Shown here piece by piece: positions 15,712-24,708 of a stretch of DNA of 64,000 bases (the first letter of the stretch is position 1; the number at the start of each line of letters is the position of its first letter). The position numbers and the translations under genes are program-made. Source of the DNA: Bacterioplanoides sp. SCSIO 12839. GTDB taxonomy: Bacteria > Pseudomonadota > Gammaproteobacteria > Pseudomonadales > Oceanobacteraceae. Below the pieces are notes generated by a model. The model had not been told where the DNA came from. It saw nothing but the letters and a program-made list of their open reading frames with translations, and searched no databases. The DNA lies in contig NZ_CP073745.1 of assembly GCF_024397975.1 (NCBI RefSeq), positions 1,576,501 through 1,640,500 of the forward strand, given 5' to 3'.

Positions 15712-17163
15712 ATGTTACAACGACAGGCCGAACAGCCGCTGTACTTACAATTAGCCGATCATATTGCCGATGATATTCGTGAGGGTATTTATGCCAGCGG
15801 TTCTAAAGTGCCGAGTGTGCGTAAGCTGGCGCAGCAGCACGGTGTCAGCATTTCGACCGTAACGCAGGCCTACGCCTGGTTGGAAGATCAGGGCTGGATC
15901 AGTGCCCGGCCACAGTCAGGCTATTACGTGCGCTCGGATATCGCGCCAGATAGCGACGAGCGCCCGCCGCTGTCACTAGGTGATGAACCCAGAGACGTGA
16001 CCAAGGGTGAGTTTATCAACCAGATGCTGACGCGTATTAATCGTTCGGCAACGGTGAATCTGGGTGCAGCCATTCCGCATATCAGCTGGTTGCCGCAGCG
16101 GGCATTACAGACCCATATTCAGAAAGTCAGTCGTTTTCAAACGGCAGATGTACTCAACTATACCTTCTCTCCCGGGGTCGAGGAGCTGCGTTCACATATC
16201 GCGGTGCGGATGCGTGATGTAGGCGTGCGTTGTTTAAGCGATGATATTGTTGTTACCCATGGTTGCGCCGAAGCATTAACGTTATGCCTGCGTTCCGTGA
16301 CCCAGCCCGGTGATCTGGTGGCGGTTGAGTCGCCTTGTTATTACGGTTTTCTGCAAATTGCCAAAATGCTGAATCTGAAGGTGATTGAAATCCCCACCGA
16401 TCCACAAACCGGCATCAGTATTGATGCGTTAAAACTGGCGTTGCAGCAGTGGCCGATTAAAGCGATTGAAGTGAGTAGCCGTTATTCCAACCCGACCGGC
16501 TGCAGTATTCCCGCAGAAAACCAGCAGCAGTTAGTGGCATTGGCGCAGCAATATGAAGTGCCGGTGATTGAAGATGATATTTATGGCGATATCAGCTTTC
16601 CGACCTTGCGGGGCCAGAAGCAGGCGGTGAATTCGGTATTAAAAACCTACGATAAAGACGGTTGGGTGCTGTATTGCTCATCGTTTTCTAAAACCGTGGC
16701 CGCCGGTTTGCGAGTGGGCTGGTGTATTCCCGGACGCTGGAAAAACAAGGTGATGGAGAACCAGACGTTTACTACGTTTTCGGCGTCCAGCTTGTCGCAA
16801 TATGCGTTGTTATCCTATTTGCAGAACGGCCATTACGATCGTCATTTGCGTCAGTTTCGCACTCAGGCGGCAACCAATATGCAACGCTTTATTCAGGCAG
16901 TGCGCGACTATTTTCCGCCAGGCACCAAAATTAATGAACCGGCCGGTGGGTTTATTTTGTGGGTGGCGTTACCGCAGGGAGTGGATGCCATGGCGTTGCA
17001 TTACGACGCCTTACAAGCGTCGATTGTGGTAACGCCGGGGGGGTTATTTTCCAATACTGAGCACTTTTCAAACTTTATTCGTTTAAGTGCTGCGGTGCCC
17101 TGGAATGAGCAAACGGAGCAGGCATTAAAAACTTTAGGCGCTCTGGCTGAAAAGCAGATGTAG
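15712..17163 (+). CDS. MocR-type regulator (GntR HTH plus aminotransferase-like domain)
   Basis: A 483-aa regulator. The N-terminal winged helix-turn-helix (about 5-75) has VPSVRKLAQQHGVSISTVTQAYAWL, and the remainder is a fold-type I aminotransferase-like domain with the PLP-lysine region YCSSFSKTVAAGLRVGW (lysine in SFSKT) and the PLP aspartate in VIEDDIYGD. These proteins sense PLP, GABA or other amino-compound adducts. Matching boxes upstream of the EamA/GNAT genes 2 kb away suggest they are its targets. The true ligand is unknown. Confidence 0.92.
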   Translation: MLQRQAEQPLYLQLADHIADDIREGIYASGSKVPSVRKLAQQHGVSISTVTQAYAWLEDQGWISARPQSGYYVRSDIAPDSDERPPLSLGDEPRDVTKGEFINQMLTRINRSATVNLGAAIPHISWLPQRALQTHIQKVSRFQTADVLNYTFSPGVEELRSHIAVRMRDVGVRCLSDDIVVTHGCAEALTLCLRSVTQPGDLVAVESPCYYGFLQIAKMLNLKVIEIPTDPQTGISIDALKLALQQWPIKAIEVSSRYSNPTGCSIPAENQQQLVALAQQYEVPVIEDDIYGDISFPTLRGQKQAVNSVLKTYDKDGWVLYCSSFSKTVAAGLRVGWCIPGRWKNKVMENQTFTTFSASSLSQYALLSYLQNGHYDRHLRQFRTQAATNMQRFIQAVRDYFPPGTKINEPAGGFILWVALPQGVDAMALHYDALQASIVVTPGGLFSNTEHFSNFIRLSAAVPWNEQTEQALKTLGALAEKQM

Positions 17164-17173
17164 AGTGTTTACT

Positions 17174-17198
17174 CGTTCCCACGCTCCGCGTGGGAACG
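17174..17198. repeat. REP-like palindrome
   Basis: CGTTCCCACGC, a TCC loop and GCGTGGGAACG form a perfect 11-bp hairpin. I recognise this as a palindrome that recurs between genes in many gammaproteobacterial genomes. Only one copy was seen in this window. Confidence 0.6.
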
Positions 17199-17238
17199 CT
17201 TGCCAGTTTTAACTCTCTTTTTAACTCGGTTATAACAA

Positions 17239-17276
17239 AAAACGCCCGACTGGATGCTAGTCCAGTCGGGCGTTTT
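17239..17276. terminator. Bidirectional intrinsic terminator
   Basis: AAAACGCCCGACTGGA and TCCAGTCGGGCGTTTT pair over 16 bp around a 6-nt loop, with A-runs before and T-runs after. It serves the MocR gene on one side and dapD on the other. Confidence 0.92.
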
Positions 17277-17302
17277 GCATTGTGCGGCAGTAGAGCGGCG
17301 AA

Positions 17303-18331
17303 TTAGTTATTCGCGTGCAGCTCGTTGTTCAACTCAATCGCCGTTTTGTTGGTTACACACTGCAGTGCGCCAGTGATGGAATCGCGACGGAACAGCAGGT
17401 CAGATTTACCGGCCAGATCACGTGCTTTAACCGTTTCAACCACGGCTTTGTTGTCGTCCAGTACCTGAATTTTGCTGCCAGCAGTGATGTACAGGCCAGC
17501 TTCTACGGTGCAACGGTCGCCCAGAGGAATACCGATACCAGCGTTAGCGCCTAGCAGACACTTCTCACCCACAGAGATGATGATGTTGCCGCCGCCAGAC
17601 AGAGTGCCCATGGTCGAGCAGCCACCGCCTAAGTCAGAACCGTCGCCTACTACAACACCGGCAGAGATACGGCCTTCAATCATGGAAACACCCATGGTAC
17701 CGGCATTAAAGTTCACAAAACCTTCGTGCATGATGGTGGTGCCTTCACCGATGTAAGCACCTAAGCGAACACGTGCGGTGTGTGCGATACGAACGCCGCT
17801 TGGTACCACGTAGTCGGTCATACGTGGGAACTTATCAACGCTGTTTACGCTTAACAGTTCGCCGTTCAGACGCGCTTGCAGTTGCGCTTGTGGCAGTTCC
17901 GCCAGATCAATTGCACCCAGGTTAGTCCAAGCTACGTTTGGCAGCAGGCCGAACATACCCGACAGATCAACGCCGTGTGGCTTAACCAGGCGGTGCGATA
18001 ACAGGTGTAGCTTCAGATACACTTCTGGCGTCGTGGAAGATTGCTCGTCGGTTTCCAGAATGGTCACAACCACAGGCTTCTGGCTTTCAGTGCAGGCACG
18101 TGCCAGTGCTGCTTGTGCCGCATCGGCGGCTTCAATCGCGTCTGCGAATGCGCTCAGTTCACCACCGTCGGCTTCGATGGCCTGATTGCCACCTTCGTAG
18201 CCCAGTGTTTCTTTAGCGGCAGCAACCAGCTCTGCGGCCGGGTTTAACAGAGGCTGCTGGTAGAAAACTTCTAACCACTCGCCTTTGCTGTTTTTTGTAC
18301 CAACGCCGATGGCCAGGGCAAATGTGCTCAT
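17303..18331 (-). CDS. dapD: Tetrahydrodipicolinate N-succinyltransferase (long form)
   Basis: Succinyl-CoA-dependent acyltransferase in the lysine and peptidoglycan diaminopimelate pathway. The C-terminal half is a left-handed beta-helix with hexapeptide-type repeats, e.g. GAYIGEGTTIMHEGFVNFNA and GRISAGVVVGDGSDLGGG. 342 aa corresponds to the Pseudomonas-type long DapD rather than the 274-aa enteric form. The yffB-like gene lies just upstream on the same strand, a common pairing. Confidence 0.95.
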   Translation of the reverse strand: MSTFALAIGVGTKNSKGEWLEVFYQQPLLNPAAELVAAAKETLGYEGGNQAIEADGGELSAFADAIEAADAAQAALARACTESQKPVVVTILETDEQSSTTPEVYLKLHLLSHRLVKPHGVDLSGMFGLLPNVAWTNLGAIDLAELPQAQLQARLNGELLSVNSVDKFPRMTDYVVPSGVRIAHTARVRLGAYIGEGTTIMHEGFVNFNAGTMGVSMIEGRISAGVVVGDGSDLGGGCSTMGTLSGGGNIIISVGEKCLLGANAGIGIPLGDRCTVEAGLYITAGSKIQVLDDNKAVVETVKARDLAGKSDLLFRRDSITGALQCVTNKTAIELNNELHANN

Positions 18332-18392
18332 TGGATATCCTCAAATATAAATAGATGTGTCGTGTTAATTCGTTTCTTCGCAGGTCAGTTGC

Positions 18393-18737
18393 TTAACTGA
18401 ACAGCTGCTGATATTCGTCGGCTTTAAAGCCCAGTATTTTGGCAGAGCCGGTATCCAGTAACGGACGCTTAATGATGGACTGGTTTTCCAGCATCACTGC
18501 ACGCGCACTGTCGCGGTCAATATTGTCTTTGATGTCGTCTGGCAGCTTACGCCAAGTGGTACCACGCTTATTGATCAAAGCCTCGAAGCCTAACTCATCA
18601 AGCCAGCTGTCCAGCTGGGCTTCGCTTAAACCGTCTTTTTTGTAGTCATGGAACTGATAATCAACCCCGTTTTCTTCCAGCCATTTGCGGGCTTTCTTGA
18701 TGGTGTCGCAACCGGGGATTCCGAACATAGTGATCAA
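18393..18737 (-). CDS. yffB: ArsC/Spx-family protein, YffB type
   Basis: A 114-aa thioredoxin-fold protein with CDTIKKARKWLEENG after a single N-terminal cysteine, and NKRGTTWRKLP and IKRPLL typical of the ArsC-like family. YffB-type proteins are not arsenate reductases; a glutathione-linked thiol role has been suggested. Start is either the TTG at 18737, which gives the family-like MITMFGI beginning, or the ATG at 18728. A second, broken copy of exactly this start region lies at 19765-19809 and preserves the same TTG-ATG arrangement. Confidence 0.85.
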   Translation of the reverse strand: MITMFGIPGCDTIKKARKWLEENGVDYQFHDYKKDGLSEAQLDSWLDELGFEALINKRGTTWRKLPDDIKDNIDRDSARAVMLENQSIIKRPLLDTGSAKILGFKADEYQQLFS

Positions 18738-18856
18738 AGCTCTGTCCTCTGCGGGCTCTGTAAAAATCGGCAGCTATGGTAGCAGAAGACGGAGAGGGTG
18801 TTTAGGCCTATGAGGCTATGTTGTCAGGTGGGTTAGCTGACGCTGCAGGCCCTGAA

Positions 18857-19573
18857 TTAAACGTATATATCTACGGTAGTAAGTTTGTTATAAACAACTT
18901 CTGCACGTGCATCTAACTGGTCATGCAGGGCGTATCCATGGCCTATAGGAGAGCTTGAAGCCCCGTCGACGTACTCACGGAAGTTTATGATTTCTGAAAA
19001 GTTTTCGTTTGTTAGGTCAAACTTACCAATACTGGTGGAGTACATTGCTTTCGTTCGATCTTCCTCAATGAACTCAACCATCAGGTCACGGGCTTCGGTT
19101 AGATCTTCAGTGATACCAGATTTACTAATAATTGAAGCGAGTTTCTCTTTATCTGCATCATTCAGGTGGTCAGCCTTAACGATAATCCCTCCGTTTTCAT
19201 CGATTGAGAAATCCCAGTCAGTCCGGGCAATATCCGGCATTTGCGTGGCAACCTCGTCTTCTAACACATCGATTTTAGATTCGAGACTATCTGTGACTCT
19301 CGGGAGGTCTCCCACGTAAATATCTATTACTCTCAGCTTACTTGCTGCACGTTCGTCAGCAGTGATATTGCCTCCGGGGTATGTAGTAATTAAGGCTCTA
19401 AGTCCAGTAGCATCCTGCTGAGCTTGCTGTTCAGACTTCTTAATCTTGGCATTTTTGGCTGAGACCCTATCTTCAAACGACTGACTACTTTGATCTTGAA
19501 GAACAGGCTTATTCGATACTGCACCCTTAGATAGGGCGGCACCCGCTTGTATGTTTACACCGTTGATAATCAT
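18857..19573 (-). CDS. Protein of unknown function
   Basis: I do not recognise this 238-aa protein. It begins MIINGVNIQAGAALSKGA, has a Lys/Gln/Ser-rich stretch to about residue 55, no clear signal peptide or membrane helix, and acidic helical segments later (KIDVLEDEVATQMPDIAR, LNDADKEKLASIISKSGI). The tetrapeptide DIYV occurs twice, near residue 85 and at the extreme C-terminus. AAAGGAC before the ATG is a good ribosome binding site. It lies between yffB and a truncated yffB duplicate, so it probably arrived with that rearrangement. A secreted or flagellum-related role is possible but unsupported. Confidence 0.6.
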   Translation of the reverse strand: MIINGVNIQAGAALSKGAVSNKPVLQDQSSQSFEDRVSAKNAKIKKSEQQAQQDATGLRALITTYPGGNITADERAASKLRVIDIYVGDLPRVTDSLESKIDVLEDEVATQMPDIARTDWDFSIDENGGIIVKADHLNDADKEKLASIISKSGITEDLTEARDLMVEFIEEDRTKAMYSTSIGKFDLTNENFSEIINFREYVDGASSSPIGHGYALHDQLDARAEVVYNKLTTVDIYV

Positions 19574-19764
19574 ATCGAGTCCTTTTCATTATTGAGCTGG
19601 GGAACCTGATATTGCGTAGATTCAAAACGAGCTGCTATTGATTTAAGGCTACTATCGGCACAGTAGTTGTGTACTTTATAAATTATTGGTGTGTTTCAGT
19701 AAGTTTTCGTAGCGGCAGCGGTAAAAGGGCGGGGTATAAAGCGGTGTTTTTTATATGGTTTAAC

Positions 19765-19809
19765 TCACAAAAATAGCTCGCAGTTCTTAATGCCATACAT
19801 GGTGATCAA
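19765..19809 (-). pseudogene. Truncated 5' end of a second yffB-like gene
   Basis: From the TTG at 19809 the minus strand reads L-I-T-M-Y-G-I-K-N-C-E-L-F-L-stop, matching the start of the yffB-like gene (M-I-T-M-F-G-I-P-G-C-D) up to the cysteine. The leaders also match: GCTATGGTAGCAGAAG occurs 5' of both copies (18773-18788 and 19856-19871). Homology ends abruptly near 19777. The rest of the 344-bp gap (19574-19917) holds no recognisable gene. Confidence 0.7.
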
Positions 19810-19917
19810 GGCGTATATCCTCTAAAACAATGCGGATTTTTGTGTGCAAAACGGGCGCTATGGTAGCAGAAGTGGAGGAGCGGCTGAAGCTGAGGTCTGA
19901 TTATTCAAGCAGCAGGA

Positions 19918-20490
19918 TTAAAACAGCCTGATTAAGGGCTGCTGACCCTCATAATCCGGCAACAGCCAGATTTGTTCAAAAGGATGGTTCGGCAATAATA
20001 GCTGATTAACCTGACCGAGAAAGTCGGTACTTTGCCAAAGCGGGCTGACATTTCGAATGATTAACCACACTCGATCCGATAAATAATGTTTCTTGGATTT
20101 TTGTCTCAGTATATTGCCTAAGGCAACTTGAAGTCGTTGTCGTACATCCAGCTCGGTTAATTCCTGCAGATAGCGCCGTAGTTCCTGAGATTCTGAAGAG
20201 GGTTCTGCATCCGGTTCAACTTGTTGCGTAATATGATGCGTCAGAATTTTTGCTTCGCTGCTGCTGGCGTATAAATGAGCAATTTCCAGATCCAGCGGCT
20301 GACCATCCAGGTGGCATGATACGTCGGGCTTGGCTGGTTCGTTGTGCCATATATCCCGTATCGGGATGCCATGTTGCTTTTCATAAGCTCGCATAAATAA
20401 GCGTGCTGCATCTCGTTCCAGTTGACGCTTTACGGTTTCAGATCGGTTTAATGGCTTACCATCGTCATAATGATGAATATCTGACGTCAT
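19918..20490 (-). CDS. Protein of unknown function, possible nuclease fold
   Basis: A 190-aa soluble protein I cannot name. The segment KPDVSCHLDGQPLDLEIAHLY (residues 54-74) places an acidic PD pair in front of a D-x-E strand, a layout seen in PD-(D/E)XK-type folds, but no lysine follows, so this is weak. Another segment, HYLSDRVWLIIRNVSPLW, looks like a buried strand. The start lacks a strong ribosome binding site. It is divergent from the chemoreceptor gene. Confidence 0.5.
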   Translation of the reverse strand: MTSDIHHYDDGKPLNRSETVKRQLERDAARLFMRAYEKQHGIPIRDIWHNEPAKPDVSCHLDGQPLDLEIAHLYASSSEAKILTHHITQQVEPDAEPSSESQELRRYLQELTELDVRQRLQVALGNILRQKSKKHYLSDRVWLIIRNVSPLWQSTDFLGQVNQLLLPNHPFEQIWLLPDYEGQQPLIRLF

Positions 20491-20706
20491 TAATAACTCA
20501 TTACCCTTGTTCTACCTGAGTCTTTCTTAAATATCTGTCTAAAGAATGGCATATCAGCATTTGATAAATAAGACCTTAGAATGGTTTTTAAGCACTTATT
20601 TAGTGCATTTTGATTAATATCAAAATGCCTGTTGATATTAATCAATGCGAGCTGGAATTGCGGCAAAAACCAACTAACGTAATGTGTAAGAAATACGGGA
20701 GTTATT

Positions 20707-22710
20707 ATGAAGTTTCTGCGTAATGCCAGTGTTAAGCACAAGCTTTTATTGTTGTTGATCTTGCCGCTGCTCGCTTTGTTGTTTTCTCAAAGCATGGTTC
20801 TTAAAGGTCATATGCACGATGTTGAATCGATGCAGCACATTGCTGATTTGGCAGAATTGTCCGTGGTAAACAGTGCTCTTGCCCATGAGATGCAAAAAGA
20901 GCGGGGTATGTCGGCTGGTTATCTGGGCAGCGGTGGTACCAAGTTTGTTGATGCTTTGCCAAAACAACGTCAGCTGACTGACCAGCGCTTGTCTGAGTGG
21001 CATGACTGGATCAATAACAATGATTACAGCCTTTACCCCAGCGTCCATAAAGAAGTGATGGATGTGGCTTCGGGTGTGAAGCAATTAGCGGGAATACGCC
21101 AGCGTGTCAGTGCTCAACAAATAGAGCTATCCAGTGTGCTTAAGTTTTATACCAACAATATTCGCCACTTATTAAGTGTGCCTGCGTATGCTACCGATTA
21201 TACCGAAGATGGCGAAATCTCACGTGAACTGCAGGCCTATTTCAACTTTTTACAAGGCAAAGAACGCTCTGGTATTGAGCGTGCTGTGTTGAGTAATGCG
21301 TTTGCTAAAGACCAGTTTGCACCGGGTTTATATGCACGGTTTATTGACCTGGTTTCCGGGCAAAATACTTATTTCTCTAACTACCAGTTGTTTGCCAATG
21401 AAGAGGAACTTCAGCATTTTGCAGCATTCAAGCAAACTGCAGAGGAAAAGCAGGTTCAGGAATACCGACGTATCGCTAACGACAAGGCGATGAGTGGTGG
21501 CTTTGGAGTTGATCCCAGTAAGTGGTTTGCAGCTTCAACAGCCCGGATTAATAAACTCAAAGCGCTGGAAGATGATTTTAAGAAAACAATGATTGAGCAT
21601 GCTAAAGCGGCAACATCGGCCGCTAAAGCACGCATGTGGTCGTCACTGGTGACAGCGCTGGTGGTGGTTGGATTGACTCTGGTAATTGCTTTTTGGTTAT
21701 CTTCATTAATGTATCGCCAGATACGTTCACTGTCCCATACCATGCATCAGGCTGGCAGAGAGTTTCGTCTGGATAGTCGCAGTGAAATTTTCATGGACGA
21801 CGAGTTGGGTGACTCCGCCACTGCACTGAATGAGATGCTGGAGAATATTTCCGACCTGGTTCGTCAGATGGAGAACACATCAAAAGAAGTGGAGCTGATC
21901 TCCATTCAGAACCATTGCACCGTTTCCCTGAGTGCCAAAGGCATGCAGGCACAACAAACGGAAACGGAAAAAGTGGTGGTTGGGGTTGGTCAGCTGGAAC
22001 AGGCCACCCGTGAAATTGCCGCGAATATTCAGACGGTTGCTAATCAATCTGAGAATGCCAACCGAATCACTGACGAAGGCACCCAGGTGGTTGAACGCAG
22101 CGTATCGCGGATTGCCAATCTGAATGAGCATATGGCCGAAGTCTCTTCCACCATTCGTGAGCTGCATAACAGCAGTAGTACCATTGGTGGCGTGTTGAAT
22201 GTGATCAAATCTATTGCCGAACAAACCAATTTATTGGCGTTAAATGCGGCCATTGAAGCGGCTCGTGCCGGTGAGCAGGGAAGAGGTTTTGCGGTCGTAG
22301 CAGACGAAGTTCGTACTTTGGCACAGCGTACTCAAGAATCCACGTCTGAAATTGAAAGCATCATTGGTAAATTCCAGCAGGAATCTGAAGCGGCGTTTGC
22401 TGCTGTCGAGCAATCTCAGTCAGCGGTTGATGAAAGTGTGTCGACGGCGGGTGAACTCGACCGGGCACTGGTCTCAATTCGAGACGCTATCAGTGATATT
22501 CAAAACCTGTCGGACCAAGTGGCTTCTGCAGCGGAAGAGCAGGTTGCTACCAATAAAGAGTTGGGTGACTCCATGCGCCAGATCCACAACATTGCTGAAC
22601 ACACGGTTGAAACTTCTGACTTTATGCGTAAAACCTCTAAACAGCAGCGTGAGCTGTCGCAGAAAATGAATCAGCAGGCCGATCGTTTTATCATTGCTGA
22701 TTTAAAATAA
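20707..22710 (+). CDS. Methyl-accepting chemotaxis protein with NIT sensor domain
   Basis: A 667-aa inner-membrane chemoreceptor. TM1 is at about 10-27. The periplasmic domain (about 40-290) begins with [20 protein letters not shown], the signature of the nitrate/nitrite-sensing NIT domain. TM2 is at about 310-333, followed by HAMP and a signalling domain with the hairpin-tip sequence [20 protein letters not shown]. It has no adjacent che genes. Nitrate or nitrite taxis would fit the assimilation genes 20 kb away, but the ligand is inferred from domain type only. Confidence 0.9.
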   Translation: MKFLRNASVKHKLLLLLILPLLALLFSQSMVLKGHMHDVESMQHIADLAELSVVNSALAHEMQKERGMSAGYLGSGGTKFVDALPKQRQLTDQRLSEWHDWINNNDYSLYPSVHKEVMDVASGVKQLAGIRQRVSAQQIELSSVLKFYTNNIRHLLSVPAYATDYTEDGEISRELQAYFNFLQGKERSGIERAVLSNAFAKDQFAPGLYARFIDLVSGQNTYFSNYQLFANEEELQHFAAFKQTAEEKQVQEYRRIANDKAMSGGFGVDPSKWFAASTARINKLKALEDDFKKTMIEHAKAATSAAKARMWSSLVTALVVVGLTLVIAFWLSSLMYRQIRSLSHTMHQAGREFRLDSRSEIFMDDELGDSATALNEMLENISDLVRQMENTSKEVELISIQNHCTVSLSAKGMQAQQTETEKVVVGVGQLEQATREIAANIQTVANQSENANRITDEGTQVVERSVSRIANLNEHMAEVSSTIRELHNSSSTIGGVLNVIKSIAEQTNLLALNAAIEAARAGEQGRGFAVVADEVRTLAQRTQESTSEIESIIGKFQQESEAAFAAVEQSQSAVDESVSTAGELDRALVSIRDAISDIQNLSDQVASAAEEQVATNKELGDSMRQIHNIAEHTVETSDFMRKTSKQQRELSQKMNQQADRFIIADLK

Positions 22711-22722
22711 GCCGGAACAGGC

Positions 22723-23418
22723 TTAATGAGCTGATAGCGTTTGGCTGATAAAATCGGCCACGTCTTTCAGCTCACCTTCACTCACTTCGTGCTGCAGTGG
22801 GTATTTCTTCCATACCGGCTCAAACCGGTTGGCTCTGAACCACTCCAGTGCTTCCAGTCCAAGCATTTCTGGCACCACCATATCCTGCGACCCGTGGCCA
22901 ATAAATACGGGTAGTTGTTGGTTTTCGGGAGCGATTTTCAGTGTGTCAGCAATATAGGTTGAAAGGCTGATGACCCCGGCCAATGATTCGGTGAATCCAC
23001 AGGCCGCCTGATACGCGACCGCTCCTCCTTGTGAAAACCCTGCAATAAAAACGCGTTTGCTTTCCAGTCCGTTGTTAATTTGTTGTTTGACCAAATCTTG
23101 TATCGCATGAATCGCTTGCTGATATTGATGGGTATTAATCGTGCGCCTCGGCGATGCAGAGAGAATGTCATACCAGGCGGGCATCATCATGCCACCATTA
23201 ATACTGACGGAGAGTGAAGGCGCTTGTGGGTAGATCATGCGTAAGCCCGGTTGGCCACTATATTGGCGTATAAATGGCGTGATGGGAGCAAAGTCATAAG
23301 CCGTCGCTCCAAGGCCATGTAGCCAGATAATGCAGCTGTCTGCTTCCACATCTGGCTCATGAACTAGAACCTTCAGCGATTCAAACGTTGACGCTGTTTC
23401 ACTTATCGTCTCACTCAT
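22723..23418 (-). CDS. Carboxylesterase / lysophospholipase-like alpha/beta hydrolase
   Basis: A 231-aa serine hydrolase of the phospholipase/carboxylesterase family. The oxyanion segment is IIWLHGLGA, the nucleophile elbow is GFSQGG, the acid is in HGSQDMVVP and the histidine in PLQHEVS. It has no signal peptide, so it is probably cytoplasmic. Convergent with the chemoreceptor gene and separated from it by 12 bp. Confidence 0.88.
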   Translation of the reverse strand: MSETISETASTFESLKVLVHEPDVEADSCIIWLHGLGATAYDFAPITPFIRQYSGQPGLRMIYPQAPSLSVSINGGMMMPAWYDILSASPRRTINTHQYQQAIHAIQDLVKQQINNGLESKRVFIAGFSQGGAVAYQAACGFTESLAGVISLSTYIADTLKIAPENQQLPVFIGHGSQDMVVPEMLGLEALEWFRANRFEPVWKKYPLQHEVSEGELKDVADFISQTLSAH

Positions 23419-23484
23419 TGGTACACCTGGCTGGTAAAAAATCCGAGTATATCAAATCGGTGTTGCCAGAGTATTTTCTGAGGC

Positions 23485-24693
23485 TCAGCCTCCGAGCATG
23501 GAACGTGTGGCATAGGCAACAGCAATACCCAGGTAATTACCAATCACATAACCCAGAATGGCTGCCGCAAAGCCGGGAATAATAATTTCACGGTTTTTTA
23601 ATGCCCCGGCAATCACGGGAATAAAAGGAACCGACATAATGGCGGCCGATGAGGTAATCAAAAAAGTATCAGTATCGATGTTCATCAGCTTGCAGATCAT
23701 CGCCTGCAGCACTAATGAGCCTAACAAGATGAAGCCAATATAAGCAAACAGATCGAGGTTCAGGTTGGTGATAATGCTGGTATCTGTCATGGTGCCCATG
23801 GTGAAACAAAACACCAGAATTAAATACATACCCAGTTGGAAACTGTTGGCTAACTGGCGGACATAAGGAATAAACGACGCACCAAGGCCAAGACTGGTAA
23901 TGGCAATGATGATGACGGCGGATGACATCGAAGCCGGGAATAAACCCGCGATCAATTTGGCCCCCCCAACACAGCAGGCTGAGATCAATAGTACCTTTAA
24001 GGTTTGAGGCATGGTTTTAACGTCGGCCAACACCTTATAACTGTTGGCGGTTTCATCGGCTAAGTGTGAGAATTTATCGTGATGATCGGAGGATTCGTGT
24101 ACGCCACCATCTTGAGTGTCATGAGTTTCCTGAAAAGGGCGAAGCAATAAACCAAATAATGGTTTGGCGATGGTCATCACAAAAATCAGGTACAGCGCTG
24201 ACAACAAAATATCGTAAGTTGTCATGGTCACAAAGATCGCCTGATCGGCATCAATGGCGGTTTTAATCGCTGCCATATTGGGGCCGCCGCCGGTATAGGC
24301 GCCAACCGACATGCCGGCAATTTGCCAAATGTTATTGAGTTGCCCGCTGAATAATAACGCGCCAAGAAAGCTGATCAGCATGACCGAAACTAATGCAACG
24401 GCCATGCTTTTCATGGTGTCGCCTGCCATTTTTAACGAATGCTTTACATCAATCGAAAATACCAGCATGGGTAATGCTAGTGCGATGGCAATTTCGGAGA
24501 GATTAGTTTGCAGCTCAGTGAGTGATTGAGGATCAATCCAGGAAGAGAAGTCCAGCGAAGCGCTGAGTAATATGCCTAAGCCAAACGATAAAACCACCAC
24601 TCCGATTTTATCCAGTATCTGAAATTTCTGACACAGGAATACCAGCAGGGCCGGAATAAACAGATACATAATTGCGGCAACAATAACAGACAA
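23485..24693 (-). CDS. DUF819 family membrane protein
   Basis: A 402-aa integral membrane protein with about ten helices. The family signature SVGAYTGGGPNMAAIKTAI is clear. A His/Asp-rich loop (near residues 200-215) separates the two halves. The frame opens with TTG at 24693 behind AAGGAAC; an ATG at 24669 is the alternative. It lies 15 bp downstream of the PLP-fold protein gene, so a two-gene operon is likely. DUF819 proteins are presumed transporters; the substrate here could relate to that enzyme's amino acid. Confidence 0.8.
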   Translation of the reverse strand: MSVIVAAIMYLFIPALLVFLCQKFQILDKIGVVVLSFGLGILLSASLDFSSWIDPQSLTELQTNLSEIAIALALPMLVFSIDVKHSLKMAGDTMKSMAVALVSVMLISFLGALLFSGQLNNIWQIAGMSVGAYTGGGPNMAAIKTAIDADQAIFVTMTTYDILLSALYLIFVMTIAKPLFGLLLRPFQETHDTQDGGVHESSDHHDKFSHLADETANSYKVLADVKTMPQTLKVLLISACCVGGAKLIAGLFPASMSSAVIIIAITSLGLGASFIPYVRQLANSFQLGMYLILVFCFTMGTMTDTSIITNLNLDLFAYIGFILLGSLVLQAMICKLMNIDTDTFLITSSAAIMSVPFIPVIAGALKNREIIIPGFAAAILGYVIGNYLGIAVAYATRSMLGG

Positions 24694-24708
24694 GGTGATG
24701 TTCCTTTT

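Noticed and set aside
20490-20741. Minus-strand 83-codon frame upstream of the chemoreceptor
   Set aside because: It overlaps the chemoreceptor start and has no family features or ribosome binding site.
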